Below, piece by piece: positions 23,480 to 32,093 of a stretch of DNA of 35,983 nucleotides (its first letter is position 1; each line of letters starts with the position of its first letter). Location of the stretch: positions 1-35,983 of the forward strand of contig CAILLA010000155.1 of NCBI GenBank assembly GCA_903834925.1. The letters run 5' to 3'. A program made the position numbers and the translations under genes. Source of the DNA: an uncultured Schlesneria sp. Its GTDB lineage: Bacteria; Planctomycetota; Planctomycetia; Planctomycetales; Planctomycetaceae. The notes beneath the pieces were generated by a model, which saw nothing but the letters and a program-made list of their open reading frames with translations, did no database searches and was not told the DNA's origin.

Positions 23480-25183
23480 GTGAGCCTGCCTCTAACGACT
23501 AATACTTCCGCACCCGTCACATCGGCACCACTGACCAAAGACCTGCGGGGCCGTTGGGTTTGGGCGGTCGGAATTCTGGCAATCGCTTGTATCGCTCAAG
23601 GCACACTTTGGGCCAAGTGGTGGGAAGATCCCACGTTCTTCAATATGTCTGTCCTGTTCGTCTGGCCTGCAGCCCTGTTTGTACTGGCGATCTGGTGGAT
23701 CTTTTTTTCGGGTTGGTCCTGGCGAGTACGAATGGGGCTGGTCGGAGTGATCGCCGCACTGGTCATCGGATTTTTCAACCTTTATCGGCTGGAATGGGAT
23801 GGAGGAATGGTCCCACGGCGCCTTATTTTGAGGTCGAAGCCGACAGCGGAAGAGATTGCTCGCCAATATCGAAAACAGCAATTGGCCTCCACATCCGCTG
23901 CTGAAAAGAAGGTTATCGGGGACGATTCTCAGAGAACCGATCCGCTGCCGTTAGTTGTCACAGAGGGGGATTGGCCTGGATTTCGCGGTCCTCAACGTGA
24001 TGGAATCGTTCGAAACGGATCGTTACGACGTGACTGGCAGTCAGCCCCACCGAAACAGATCTGGCGTCATCCACTGGGTCGAGCATGGTCTTCATTCGCT
24101 GTTGTCGGAAACCATGCATTCACACAAGAGCAGCGTGATGAGCATGAATGCGTTGTGGCTTATGACCTGGATACAGGCTCGGAGTTATGGGCGCACGAGG
24201 ACAAGACGATTCTTTCAATCGTCGATGCGAACGGTGGACCTGGCCCGCATGCCTCTCCGCAATTTGATGATGGGTTGTTGTACACGCTCGGCGGAACAGG
24301 AGTGTTGAACTGCCTTGAGGCGACGACGGGAAAACCGGTCTGGTCGACGAATATTCTCAAGGATGCTGGCGATGGAAAGACTGCCGCAGCAAACATTGAG
24401 TGGGGAATTTCCGGATCTCCACTGATTGTCGACAACCTGGTGATTGTTGCGCCAGGCGGGACAATGAAGGAAGGTACGCTTGGATTTGATCAAGGTGTTG
24501 CAGCCTATGACAAAAAATCGGGACAACGCGTCTGGGCTGCTGGTAAACGTCAAGCGAGCTACGGGAGCCCGCGCGTCGAAGACCTCGGGGGAATCAGGCA
24601 ATTGCTGATTCCGAATGGGGATGGTCTTTCCGCTCATTCACTCGACGGGGGAAAAGAGTTGTGGTTCTTCCCACTGGCAAATCCTCCGAAAGTCAATTCG
24701 GCAATGCCATGGAAGCTTGACGATGGTTCATTGTTGTTCGGAACGGGCTACGGAGTCGGATCAGTTCGGCTTGATATCACCGGCGGAGATGGCCAGGAAT
24801 GGACTGCAAAGCAACGTTGGCAGACAAACCGGTTTCGCCCGAAGTTCAACGACTTCTTCGTTCTCGATGGCCATGCATACGGTCTGGATGACGGCACGCT
24901 GGCTTGCTTGGACGTTGAAAATGGAAAGGTGAAGTGGAAGTCTGGGCGATATGGTTATGGTCAATTACTGCTTGTCGATGACGTTATACTGATCATTACT
25001 GAGGACGGTGATCTGCTACTGGTTCCTGCAACACCCACGAAGCCGGAGACCATCGCAACGTTCAAGGTATTTGATAGCGGCTTTTGCTGGAACCACCCGG
25101 TGCTGGTTCGTGGAAAGTTACTTGTCCGCAATGCCGTTGAAGCCGTTTGCCTTGACGTGAGTGATGCGAAGAAAGAGGACTGA
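23480..25183 (+). CDS. Membrane-anchored PQQ-type (BamB-like) beta-propeller protein
   Basis: A 567-residue protein. Three membrane helices occupy about 26-45, 55-77 and 83-102. After a hydrophilic linker comes WPGFRGPQRDGIV, a planctomycete propeller-leader motif, then repeated blades of the PQQ-binding-like type: VVAYDLDTGSELWAHEDK, VLNCLEATTGKPVWST, GVAAYDKKSGQRVWAAG, HSLDGGKELWFFPLAN, LACLDVENGKVKWKSG. BamB itself is a lipoprotein; this version has an N-terminal membrane domain, so it is better called a PQQ-like-domain protein than BamB. Its ligand is unknown. The start is a GTG at 23480 with AGGAA about nine bases upstream. It is divergent from the dnaJ-like gene and convergent with the TPR-like gene at 25245. 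Confidence 0.85.
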   Translation: MSLPLTTNTSAPVTSAPLTKDLRGRWVWAVGILAIACIAQGTLWAKWWEDPTFFNMSVLFVWPAALFVLAIWWIFFSGWSWRVRMGLVGVIAALVIGFFNLYRLEWDGGMVPRRLILRSKPTAEEIARQYRKQQLASTSAAEKKVIGDDSQRTDPLPLVVTEGDWPGFRGPQRDGIVRNGSLRRDWQSAPPKQIWRHPLGRAWSSFAVVGNHAFTQEQRDEHECVVAYDLDTGSELWAHEDKTILSIVDANGGPGPHASPQFDDGLLYTLGGTGVLNCLEATTGKPVWSTNILKDAGDGKTAAANIEWGISGSPLIVDNLVIVAPGGTMKEGTLGFDQGVAAYDKKSGQRVWAAGKRQASYGSPRVEDLGGIRQLLIPNGDGLSAHSLDGGKELWFFPLANPPKVNSAMPWKLDDGSLLFGTGYGVGSVRLDITGGDGQEWTAKQRWQTNRFRPKFNDFFVLDGHAYGLDDGTLACLDVENGKVKWKSGRYGYGQLLLVDDVILIITEDGDLLLVPATPTKPETIATFKVFDSGFCWNHPVLVRGKLLVRNAVEAVCLDVSDAKKED

Positions 25184-25244
25184 AATCGAATCCGAAACAC
25201 GTCGCTAAAGGTTTATTGACGTGTTTTCACGGTTCAACTGTCCA

Positions 25245-26306
25245 TTAGTCACGTTTTGTTTCGACAGGATTCGGCTGACGCAGCACATTCCATGCGGCTT
25301 CGGCTTTAAGCCCCCATGGCGTATCTCCATAGCGAAAAACGACTTCGCTATAGAGTTTCGTTGCGCCAGCTTGGTCGCCTGCGATGCCGAGTGATTCGGC
25401 GGCCTCATAACAGGCTCGACTGCTCAGCCACCGGTCGGAATCGTAAACCAGCGGCATCCATAAAAAAGCTCGTGCTCCCTTTTCGTGCTCTTTACGCTGC
25501 TTCCAAGCTTGCCCAATCACGAAGTATGAGCCGCCGCGCAGGTCAACGGGCAGGTCTTCCGCGAACTTTTCCCACCCTGCGATCTCATCGGGATCAAACT
25601 GGGACGATCCTTTCAACCTGGTCCGCCACAACTGCATTTGAGCCAACCGCTGTATTCGAACATCCGGCTCGCGAGCGAGCTTCTTCAATGTCTTTTCCGC
25701 TTCGACGTTTGCATCAGTGACAGACAACAGCCAACTTGCTCCGATCAGCCGTGCAAGCGGAGTCGCTTTCGGTCCGATCCATTCTCTTGCATCCAATCTC
25801 AGGTTCGGACTGGGTGGATCATTGGTCCAATTCAACGGGACCAAGCCATAATGAAACGTTTCAGCATCCGACTGGACGATCGGAATAAAGCTAGAGACCG
25901 CGTTATAGTAATCGCCGTTCCACAGAGCACATTTCACCTGGCTCGCCAGGATCTCTCGTCGGACCCAAGGGCGGTCTTCGTTATTTAACGCCGAAGAGAA
26001 TTCCGCTCGAGCTTCGGCGATATTGCCTGCCGCAAACAGCTTGCGTCCTCGATCATGATGCGGCGTATACTCCGTCGTGACTTCAATAATGTCAGCACGT
26101 GGGTAACGGCGAACCGCGTCATTGGGCTTGAGACGAAGCGAAATCTCTCGTCCCGTATAGTCTTCGACATATCCAGACATGGGAAATCGGCTTCCTCCCG
26201 GCTGCTGGATTAACACGCGATCCTGTGCCGCCGCTGGAACCGCCCACGGAAGGATACCGAAAGCAAGCGTGTAAAGAACCGCAGTTTTAATCGGGCATCG
26301 GACCAT
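25245..26306 (-). CDS. Exported TPR-like repeat protein of unknown function
   Basis: A 353-residue protein with a signal peptide (about 1-28, MVRCPIKTAVLYTLAFGIL then AVPAAAQ). A short beta domain follows (VLIQQPGGSRFPMSGYVEDY, DIIEVTTEYT), similar to an Sm-like or SH3-like fold in planctomycete proteins. The rest is helical repeats typical of TPR (RGRKLFAAGNIAEARAEFSS, ACYEAAESLGIAGDQAGATK, LYSEVVFRYGDTPWGLKAEA). No catalytic motif. I use the ATG at 26306 because it starts the signal peptide; the frame can be extended to a TTG at 26333 that overlaps the upstream stop. With the PDZ gene upstream it forms a two-gene operon of periplasmic interaction proteins. Confidence 0.75.
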   Translation of the reverse strand: MVRCPIKTAVLYTLAFGILPWAVPAAAQDRVLIQQPGGSRFPMSGYVEDYTGREISLRLKPNDAVRRYPRADIIEVTTEYTPHHDRGRKLFAAGNIAEARAEFSSALNNEDRPWVRREILASQVKCALWNGDYYNAVSSFIPIVQSDAETFHYGLVPLNWTNDPPSPNLRLDAREWIGPKATPLARLIGASWLLSVTDANVEAEKTLKKLAREPDVRIQRLAQMQLWRTRLKGSSQFDPDEIAGWEKFAEDLPVDLRGGSYFVIGQAWKQRKEHEKGARAFLWMPLVYDSDRWLSSRACYEAAESLGIAGDQAGATKLYSEVVFRYGDTPWGLKAEAAWNVLRQPNPVETKRD

Positions 26307-26329
26307 TGGCGGGTGACCTATGGGGTGGA

Positions 26330-27301
26330 TCAAGGCCGCGGTTGAGGCGGAACGTTGGCAGCAGCGGGTTTAGCCCATGCCGTCAGTTTAGCGGTCACTT
26401 TATGAGTCTCTTCGCCACGTAGAAAGACGATGGGTACTTGCTCGCCCGGTTCCTTCTCGCCGATGATCTCGATCAGTCTTTCGAACGAATTGACCGGTCG
26501 TCCATCAATTTCGACCACTTCGTCCCGAATTTTCATCCCTGCGGCTTCGGCTGCAGACCCCGGATCGATGGCGGTAACAATGCATCCCTCTTCGCGTTGT
26601 GAGCCGCGAATCCCGAGTCGAGCTGGCCCACGACGCTCGATCTTTAACAACGGCAATTCCTGCATCAGTTCAAACAAGGTTTGTTCTGACACGTGGATAC
26701 CACGGATGATATAAAGTTGGGTAACCGAAAGGCGGATATCTTCGATTCGCGCCAGTAAATGCAAATCGGCTTCCTCGCCGACCCAGTCTCGACTTAGCAT
26801 CACATAATCAATGGTCGGTCGCTCAAGAGGTCGCGGATCGGTAGTTCGATCAGAATAATGGACGATACCACCCAGCCGTTCGAGTTGGGCGATTGCACGC
26901 TTCTGTCGGTTTTCCGCACCACTATCAAAGGCTCGCTCAGCCCTGGCGGCAACGGCAAGTTGTTCGCTTCCCTTTAGACGCCGAAACACTCGCTCAACAG
27001 GTTCAAACACCGTTTCGTCTTCGCCGCGATACATTTGCTGCAAAACATCAAATGCTCGGACCGAAACTTCAGGAGACCCGGACTCCGCCGCAACCATTAA
27101 TGCGGGGATGGCATTGACTCCTTGGGAGGATAATTCCTTGACTGCTGCCTCACGCCGGTCGAAATCAGGATGATCCAGTTCCGAAATCGGGCGGCGCAAA
27201 TGCTCGGGCACCCCGGCATCCGCTGGATCCGGCTCGCCAGAAAAGCCTACGTTCACAACGGATACGACAGCAAATGTCAGGCAGATTCGCAGAAGTCGCA
27301 T
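26330..27301 (-). CDS. Exported HEAT-like/PDZ-domain protein
   Basis: A 323-residue exported protein. The signal peptide covers about 1-21 (LLRICLTFAVVSVVNVGFSG). A HEAT-like helical region spans 35-150 (DFDRREAAVKELSSQGVNAI, SPEVSVRAFDVLQQM). A middle alpha/beta part with LPLLKIERRGPARLGIRG leads into a PDZ domain at about 232-305 (IVTAIDPGSAAEAAGMKIRD, VVEIDGRPVNSFERLIEIIG, VPIVFLRG). There is no protease domain, so it is not a DegP-type enzyme; it probably recognises peptides or scaffolds a periplasmic complex. The tail is Pro/Ala-rich. The ATG at 27301 is preceded by a weak ribosome-binding site. The start of the downstream gene lies 24 bases after the stop. Confidence 0.8.
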   Translation of the reverse strand: MRLLRICLTFAVVSVVNVGFSGEPDPADAGVPEHLRRPISELDHPDFDRREAAVKELSSQGVNAIPALMVAAESGSPEVSVRAFDVLQQMYRGEDETVFEPVERVFRRLKGSEQLAVAARAERAFDSGAENRQKRAIAQLERLGGIVHYSDRTTDPRPLERPTIDYVMLSRDWVGEEADLHLLARIEDIRLSVTQLYIIRGIHVSEQTLFELMQELPLLKIERRGPARLGIRGSQREEGCIVTAIDPGSAAEAAGMKIRDEVVEIDGRPVNSFERLIEIIGEKEPGEQVPIVFLRGEETHKVTAKLTAWAKPAAANVPPQPRP

Positions 27302-27329
27302 GGTTTACATCCCGTGAGAATCGATGGCG

Positions 27330-27357
27330 TTGCAGAACGGAACTCTATCGATATAAT
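27330..27357 (+). promoter_or_regulatory. Candidate sigma-70-type promoter upstream of the TPR/alpha-CTD gene
   Basis: A perfect -10 hexamer TATAAT at 27352-27357 has TTGCAG as candidate -35 at 27330-27335, with a 16-base spacer. It is in the divergent gap of the PDZ gene and would give a leader of about 190 bases. Only three of six -35 positions match consensus, so this is a prediction. Confidence 0.4.
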
Positions 27358-27557
27358 GCACGATTCGTTATTGAGGGCAAGTTCAATCTGTGTCGAGATC
27401 AAAATTTGACCCGACTTTGACATTTCACCGTTGGCAATCGGTGTTCGAAGAATTGTCTGGCGACCAGATTGGAACGAACGGCAAGGCGTAACCAAGCTGA
27501 AGCTCCCTCGGAAGTTTCGTGGTGCTGCCAGTACCCCCAGAAAGGGCTGAACTGACT

Positions 27558-28928
27558 GTGATCAAGACGGCTGAACCAGTTAATATTCGTGGTATTCTGC
27601 AATCCAAGGGACACATGACGGCTGACGAGTTCAGCCAGTTAAGACGAGCAGTCGCGTCCGATCAGGTCGCAACCGCTCGCCAAGAGATCGAATCATTGCT
27701 GCGAGATGTTGAAAGCGGCGGGGCATCGAGCCAGGCCGTTCGCGCCGGGATTGGTGCTTATTTACTCGCTCAACACGCGATCGCAGAACGCCTGCTTTCC
27801 GGTGCCTCCGGCGATGGGGTGGCGTATTATGTTCACGGCATGGTCTTGATGTCGTTGGAAAAATTCAAAGATGCTGAAGCCAAATTCGCGGCAGCTGGCA
27901 AAGCAGGATACGACCCTGTTGAATGCACCATGAAACGGGCAGGAGCAATTCGCCTTCAGGGTCGGCTGGACGAGGCAGAAACAACGCTCAAGCAGGCTGG
28001 CATGGAAGGTGCCCGTCGCGCCGACTATTCGTACCAGATGGGCTGCATTCTCGCTGACCGGGGCGATACGTACGGCGCGATAGAATATTTCGAACGGGCC
28101 GTCGATATGGACCCGCATCATTCGCAGGCGTTGTTCCGTCTGGCGGGCGAAAATGCCCTTTACGGTAACGACAACGAAGCGATCCGTCTTTACGAACAAG
28201 GTCTCAGTAAGGCTCCATTCTACGTTGGCGGACTACTGAACCTGGGCCTGCTTTACGAAGACAAAGGGAATTACTCTGCGGCCGCATTCTGTTTTCGACG
28301 AGTGCTGCAACATGACCAGAATCACGCTCGTGCTTTGATGTACATGAAAGACATCGAAGCGACGAATGAAATGTATTACGACGATGACATGGCGAAGAAC
28401 GAAGCGCGGCTCGAGCAACTGCTCAGTCGGCCTGTCACCGATTTTGAGCTATCCGTTCGCAGCCGAAACTGCCTTGCCAGCATGGATATCCAGTCGCTGG
28501 GCGATCTGACAAAGATTACAGAACCAGATTTGCTTCAAGGAAAGAATTTTGGCGAGACTTCTCTTGTCGAAATTCGCGAACTGATGCAGGCACATGGCCT
28601 CAGGATTGGCCAAAACCTTGCACCTGCCAAGCCGAAAGAGCCGGGCGCATGGCAAGGGGCCGCGCCAGGCGGTGCAGTCGGTACATACGCGATCCTGCCA
28701 ACCGATCTGTCCCCTCAAGAACAGGCGATGCTGGCTCGGTCGGTCTCCGATTTGAACTTGTCTGTGCGTGCTCGAAAATGTATGGCTCGCCTTGGAATTA
28801 CCAGCCTTTCTGAATTGGTCCAGCGGACCCCTGACGAATTACTGGCGACCAAAAATTTTGGTGTGACCTCACTGAATGAAATTCGACAGCAATTGGGTGA
28901 GATTGGCCTGAAACTGCGTAACGACTGA
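27558..28928 (+). CDS. TPR protein with two RNA polymerase alpha C-terminal-type domains
   Basis: About 456 residues with no signal peptide. TPR units cover about 75-280 (SYQMGCILADRGDTYGAIEY, LLNLGLLYEDKGNYSAAAFC). Two modules at about 291-351 (LSVRSRNCLASMDIQSLGDL, LLQGKNFGETSLVEIREL) and 395-456 (LSVRARKCMARLGITSLSEL, LLATKNFGVTSLNEI) look like the alpha-CTD of RpoA. Of E. coli alpha-CTD DNA-contact residues, the equivalents of R265, C269, G296, S299 and E302 are present in both, N268 only in the first (Lys in the second), and K298 is Thr in both. A Pro/Gly linker joins them. The core alpha N-terminal domain is absent, so this is not RpoA. Start choice is uncertain: GTG 27558 (GAAAGG upstream), GTG 27519 or ATG 27615. 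SpoIID-like gene follows 27 bases after the stop. Confidence 0.85.
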   Translation: MIKTAEPVNIRGILQSKGHMTADEFSQLRRAVASDQVATARQEIESLLRDVESGGASSQAVRAGIGAYLLAQHAIAERLLSGASGDGVAYYVHGMVLMSLEKFKDAEAKFAAAGKAGYDPVECTMKRAGAIRLQGRLDEAETTLKQAGMEGARRADYSYQMGCILADRGDTYGAIEYFERAVDMDPHHSQALFRLAGENALYGNDNEAIRLYEQGLSKAPFYVGGLLNLGLLYEDKGNYSAAAFCFRRVLQHDQNHARALMYMKDIEATNEMYYDDDMAKNEARLEQLLSRPVTDFELSVRSRNCLASMDIQSLGDLTKITEPDLLQGKNFGETSLVEIRELMQAHGLRIGQNLAPAKPKEPGAWQGAAPGGAVGTYAILPTDLSPQEQAMLARSVSDLNLSVRARKCMARLGITSLSELVQRTPDELLATKNFGVTSLNEIRQQLGEIGLKLRND

Positions 28929-28955
28929 TGAATTGAATGATGGACATGATCGTCC

Positions 28956-30365
28956 ATGCCGTATCACGCGCGTGTCGGAGACCGCAGAGTGAATAACTCA
29001 CCAAACAAGGCTGACAGCAAACTCGCTGCGCAGCCTTGTTTGCTTTCCTCTAATGAGAAACAAACTTCTTCGAGCAAGCCCAGTGGGTTATGGATCGTTG
29101 CGTTACCACTTATTGCGATTGTGTTTGCAATCGCAGCCGTACAAACGGCTCCAGTGATTCATCAGGCACCGCCGCCACTGCAGACGTTCGCCAGGCCGCG
29201 GTCTGCACCCCCTTCCCTCCCCTCGAAAACGACTCGTCAGCGGGCAAAAGCAACCGAGCCTATTATTCGCGTGAATGTCACACCGGGCGGCGTCCAGTCG
29301 CTTAAGCTTGATGTTCGAGGACGATACCGGTTGATTTCGATTGAATCCCAAGAAGAACTGGCATCGGAAACGGGGCTCAGTCAAATCGTGGTGACATCCA
29401 CAGCGAAAGGACTCAAACTCGGATCACACCAATACGCCACAAAACAGATTGAAATCCAGCCGGATCAATTACCCTCAATCCGGGTGGATGGCCATCTTTA
29501 TCGGGGCCGAATGAGGTTGTTTCGTCGCGCCGATGGACTAATCTCGGCCGTCAACGTGCTGCCAATCGAGGAATATCTTGCAAGTGTGGTCGATTCCGAG
29601 ATGCCGACGAAATTCCCCGAGGCAGCCCGGCAGGCTCAAGCAATCGTCGCCAGAACTTATGCCTTGTATCAAGTCCGGCAAGCCGACCCAAAATCGGTGT
29701 TTGACTTGCTCTCTTCGCAGCGAAGTCAAAAGTATCTCGGCGTGGAATACATTGATGCATCAGGTCGACGGCTGGCGGGAGAAAGTGAAAGCAGTCGCCG
29801 AGTCGTAAAAGAGACTCGCGGCGTCGTTTGCACCCTGCGAAACGAGTTGTTTTGTACGTATTATTCAGCCGTCTGCGGAGGACGAACAATTCATGGCAGC
29901 GAGGTTTTCAAAGACGCAACCGACGCCCTGAAATCGGTTCCCTGTGAGTGGTGCCGCGAGTCACCCCATTATCGCTGGACGACCGAATTGTCTCGTGATG
30001 CATTTCAACAACGAGCGACCAACTCCAATAACAACGAGAAAAAAGCGACTTCGATACGTTCTGTCCGGCAAACTTCCCCGCCTGGGTCTGGTGTCATTTC
30101 CCGTTTTGAGCTCGACGCGGGCAAAGACCGACCGTCCGTCAGTGGAATCGAACTTCGTGATCGTTTACCGCCGGGGACGCTGCACAGCCCTCATTTTCAG
30201 ATCAAATTGGAAAAGGACCGAGTCGTATTTGATGGCCGAGGTCATGGTCACGGCGTTGGATTCTGTCAATGGGGGGCAAAGGGCCAGGCGGAGGCCGGCC
30301 GGACCAGTGCCGAGATCATTCGACATTATTTCACAGGGATCGAATTGACCGAACTCGGATATTGA
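28956..30365 (+). CDS. SpoIID/LytB-domain protein (putative peptidoglycan lytic enzyme)
   Basis: A 469-residue protein with one N-terminal membrane helix (about 45-63, LWIVALPLIAIVFAIAAVQ) and a Pro-rich linker, followed by a SpoIID domain. Typical motifs are VLPIEEYLASVVDSEMPTKF (containing the Glu-Met-Pro of the family, with Glu as presumed catalytic acid), EAARQAQAIVARTYALY, YSAVCGGRTIHGSEVF and GHGHGVGFCQWGAKGQAE near the C-terminus. SpoIID of Bacillus is a lytic transglycosylase; family members in bacteria that do not sporulate, including planctomycetes, have unknown roles in cell-wall remodelling. The ATG at 28956 is given, but a GTG at 28989 has a better ribosome-binding site (GGAG). 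The gene follows the alpha-CTD protein closely and may share its transcript. Confidence 0.88.
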   Translation: MPYHARVGDRRVNNSPNKADSKLAAQPCLLSSNEKQTSSSKPSGLWIVALPLIAIVFAIAAVQTAPVIHQAPPPLQTFARPRSAPPSLPSKTTRQRAKATEPIIRVNVTPGGVQSLKLDVRGRYRLISIESQEELASETGLSQIVVTSTAKGLKLGSHQYATKQIEIQPDQLPSIRVDGHLYRGRMRLFRRADGLISAVNVLPIEEYLASVVDSEMPTKFPEAARQAQAIVARTYALYQVRQADPKSVFDLLSSQRSQKYLGVEYIDASGRRLAGESESSRRVVKETRGVVCTLRNELFCTYYSAVCGGRTIHGSEVFKDATDALKSVPCEWCRESPHYRWTTELSRDAFQQRATNSNNNEKKATSIRSVRQTSPPGSGVISRFELDAGKDRPSVSGIELRDRLPPGTLHSPHFQIKLEKDRVVFDGRGHGHGVGFCQWGAKGQAEAGRTSAEIIRHYFTGIELTELGY

Positions 30366-30507
30366 AACGATTCGTACGAAACAATCGAGGCTTATGGGTA
30401 GCAATTGTCGATATCTGGAAGGTATGCTGTTCGGAATTCCGTAGATCCCCGATTCGTTTGTCTCAGCTTCGGCGGTCATCCCATCAAACACATTCAGGAG
30501 AGCAGTC

Positions 30508-31791
30508 ATGTCGAAAAACGTCACGCAACTTCATCGGCGTCAGTTTTTGAAGACCTCCCTTTCGGCCAGTGCTGTTTTTGCGGCACCGATGATCATTCCG
30601 AGTTCGGCATTGGGACTTGATGGCGCGGTTCCGCCGAGCGAACGAGTCGTCGTCGGCGGGATCGGTATCGGAAACCGAGGAACATACGACCTCGGCTGCT
30701 TCCTTGAGCAAAAGGACGTTCAATTCGTCGCAGTTTGCGATATCAAAGAAAAGCAGCGAATTGCTATCAAAAAGCGAGCTGACGATCACAATAAGAACGA
30801 AAACTGTGCCACCTACCGCGATTTCCGTGAACTGCTCGATCGCAAAGACATTGACGCAGTACTGATCGCCACGGGACCGAACTGGCACTGCACTGCCGCA
30901 ATGCAGGCAGCCAGGGCAGGTAAGGACATGTACTGCGAAAAGCCTTGTACAAAAAACATCGCTCAAAGCGTCATCCTGAAGGATACGATTCGCCGAACAG
31001 GCCGCGTCTTCCAGGCAGGTACCCAACGTCGAAACCTGCCGCACTTTGCCTTTGCCTGCGAACTGGCTCGCACAGGGAAACTCGGAAAACTCAAAAAGGT
31101 CTACGCTCACCCCGCTGGGATGCAGGCCATGATGAGTGGCTGGTTGATTCCTGAAACAGAACCAAACGCTGAAGTCGTTGACTGGAATATGTACCTTGGC
31201 CCTGCTGCATGGCGACCGTTCAACGCCAAATTGCTCGACGGATTCAATTTTGAAAAAGGTGGCGGACTCGTCGGTGGTGGCGTTCTCGAATGGGGTTCCC
31301 ACTGCGTTGACCTCTGCCAATGGGCCGTTAACGATGTTCCTGCACCGATCGAATACGACCCACCGAAGGATGGAGAATTGGTCGCTCGTTATGCAGATGG
31401 CGTCGAATTGATCTTCCGCGAAAAGGGCTGGATTCCACTCGGTTCTTGCCCTGTCCGATTCGAAGGAGAAACCGGCTGGGTCGAAACCGGCGATAGCGGC
31501 AAACTTGTCCTCAGTTCCCCGACGCTGCTCGCCGGACGAACGGTGGCCGAGATCGCCGAATATCCCGCGACGTTCCACGTTCGCGACTTCCTCGACTGCG
31601 TGAAGACACGCAGCCAACCCAAGGGGAACGCCGAAGCTGCATGTAACGCACATATTGCCTGCCATGCCGCCAACATCGCACTGCACTTGGGACGCCAGGT
31701 GAAACTCGATCCGAAAACGAACGAGTTCATCAATGATGAACAAGCCAACCGCCTCCGTTCAGAAGCACTCCGCGAACCTTGGCGGCTGTAA
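30508..31791 (+). CDS. Tat-exported Gfo/Idh/MocA-family oxidoreductase
   Basis: A 427-residue NAD(P)-dependent sugar-type dehydrogenase with a twin-arginine signal RRQFLK at 10-15 followed by a hydrophobic stretch, so it should be exported folded with its cofactor. The Rossmann motif is VVVGGIGIGNRGTYDL with DIKEKQR after the second strand. The Gfo/Idh signature is YCEKPCTKNI (Glu144-Lys145-Pro146), where the Lys is the catalytic or nucleotide-site residue of the family. GGGLVGGGVLEWGSHCVDLC matches the region near the conserved His. The substrate is unknown; many planctomycete members act with sulfatases or glycan-degrading enzymes. A strong ribosome-binding site AGGAGAG precedes the ATG. 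Confidence 0.93.
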   Translation: MSKNVTQLHRRQFLKTSLSASAVFAAPMIIPSSALGLDGAVPPSERVVVGGIGIGNRGTYDLGCFLEQKDVQFVAVCDIKEKQRIAIKKRADDHNKNENCATYRDFRELLDRKDIDAVLIATGPNWHCTAAMQAARAGKDMYCEKPCTKNIAQSVILKDTIRRTGRVFQAGTQRRNLPHFAFACELARTGKLGKLKKVYAHPAGMQAMMSGWLIPETEPNAEVVDWNMYLGPAAWRPFNAKLLDGFNFEKGGGLVGGGVLEWGSHCVDLCQWAVNDVPAPIEYDPPKDGELVARYADGVELIFREKGWIPLGSCPVRFEGETGWVETGDSGKLVLSSPTLLAGRTVAEIAEYPATFHVRDFLDCVKTRSQPKGNAEAACNAHIACHAANIALHLGRQVKLDPKTNEFINDEQANRLRSEALREPWRL

Positions 31792-32093
31792 GATTCTTTT
31801 CTCGGCGTCACACACAAATGGAAGTTTGCCACTGCATTTCAGCCTTTGGAGGTGCAGTGGCTCTTCTGCCTCGGTCTTGATCCATGATCTGAACTTGACT
31901 GAGGTAAAATAAGGGGTGGCGATCGGCTTCTCGTTTTCTTCCCCGTCAGATTGGAAAATCTGGCATTTTTATCGGCCGGTCCGTTTTCTAACGGTCTCGT
32001 GCAAAAGCCCGTAAACCACTGGGACAGGCCCGGTGGGGTGGGTTTCAACCAAAAACTCATAATTCTGACATCTCAGACTTCTGGACAGACACC
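31792..32093 (+). promoter_or_regulatory. Gap with a hairpin before the HEAT-repeat gene
   Basis: About 300 bases between the two co-oriented genes, long enough for a separate promoter. At about 32016-32046, CCACTGGG and CCCGGTGG pair with one G-U, and flanking AAACC and GGTTT extend the stem, giving a hairpin 50 bases before the start. It may affect translation or mark the end of the previous transcript. No T run follows, so a classical terminator is not supported. Confidence 0.35.

Noticed and set aside
30484-31743. 419-residue open frame antisense to the Gfo/Idh/MocA gene
   Set aside because: Full antisense overlap with a well-supported enzyme gene, Cys/Phe-rich and without motifs; a consequence of codon bias.
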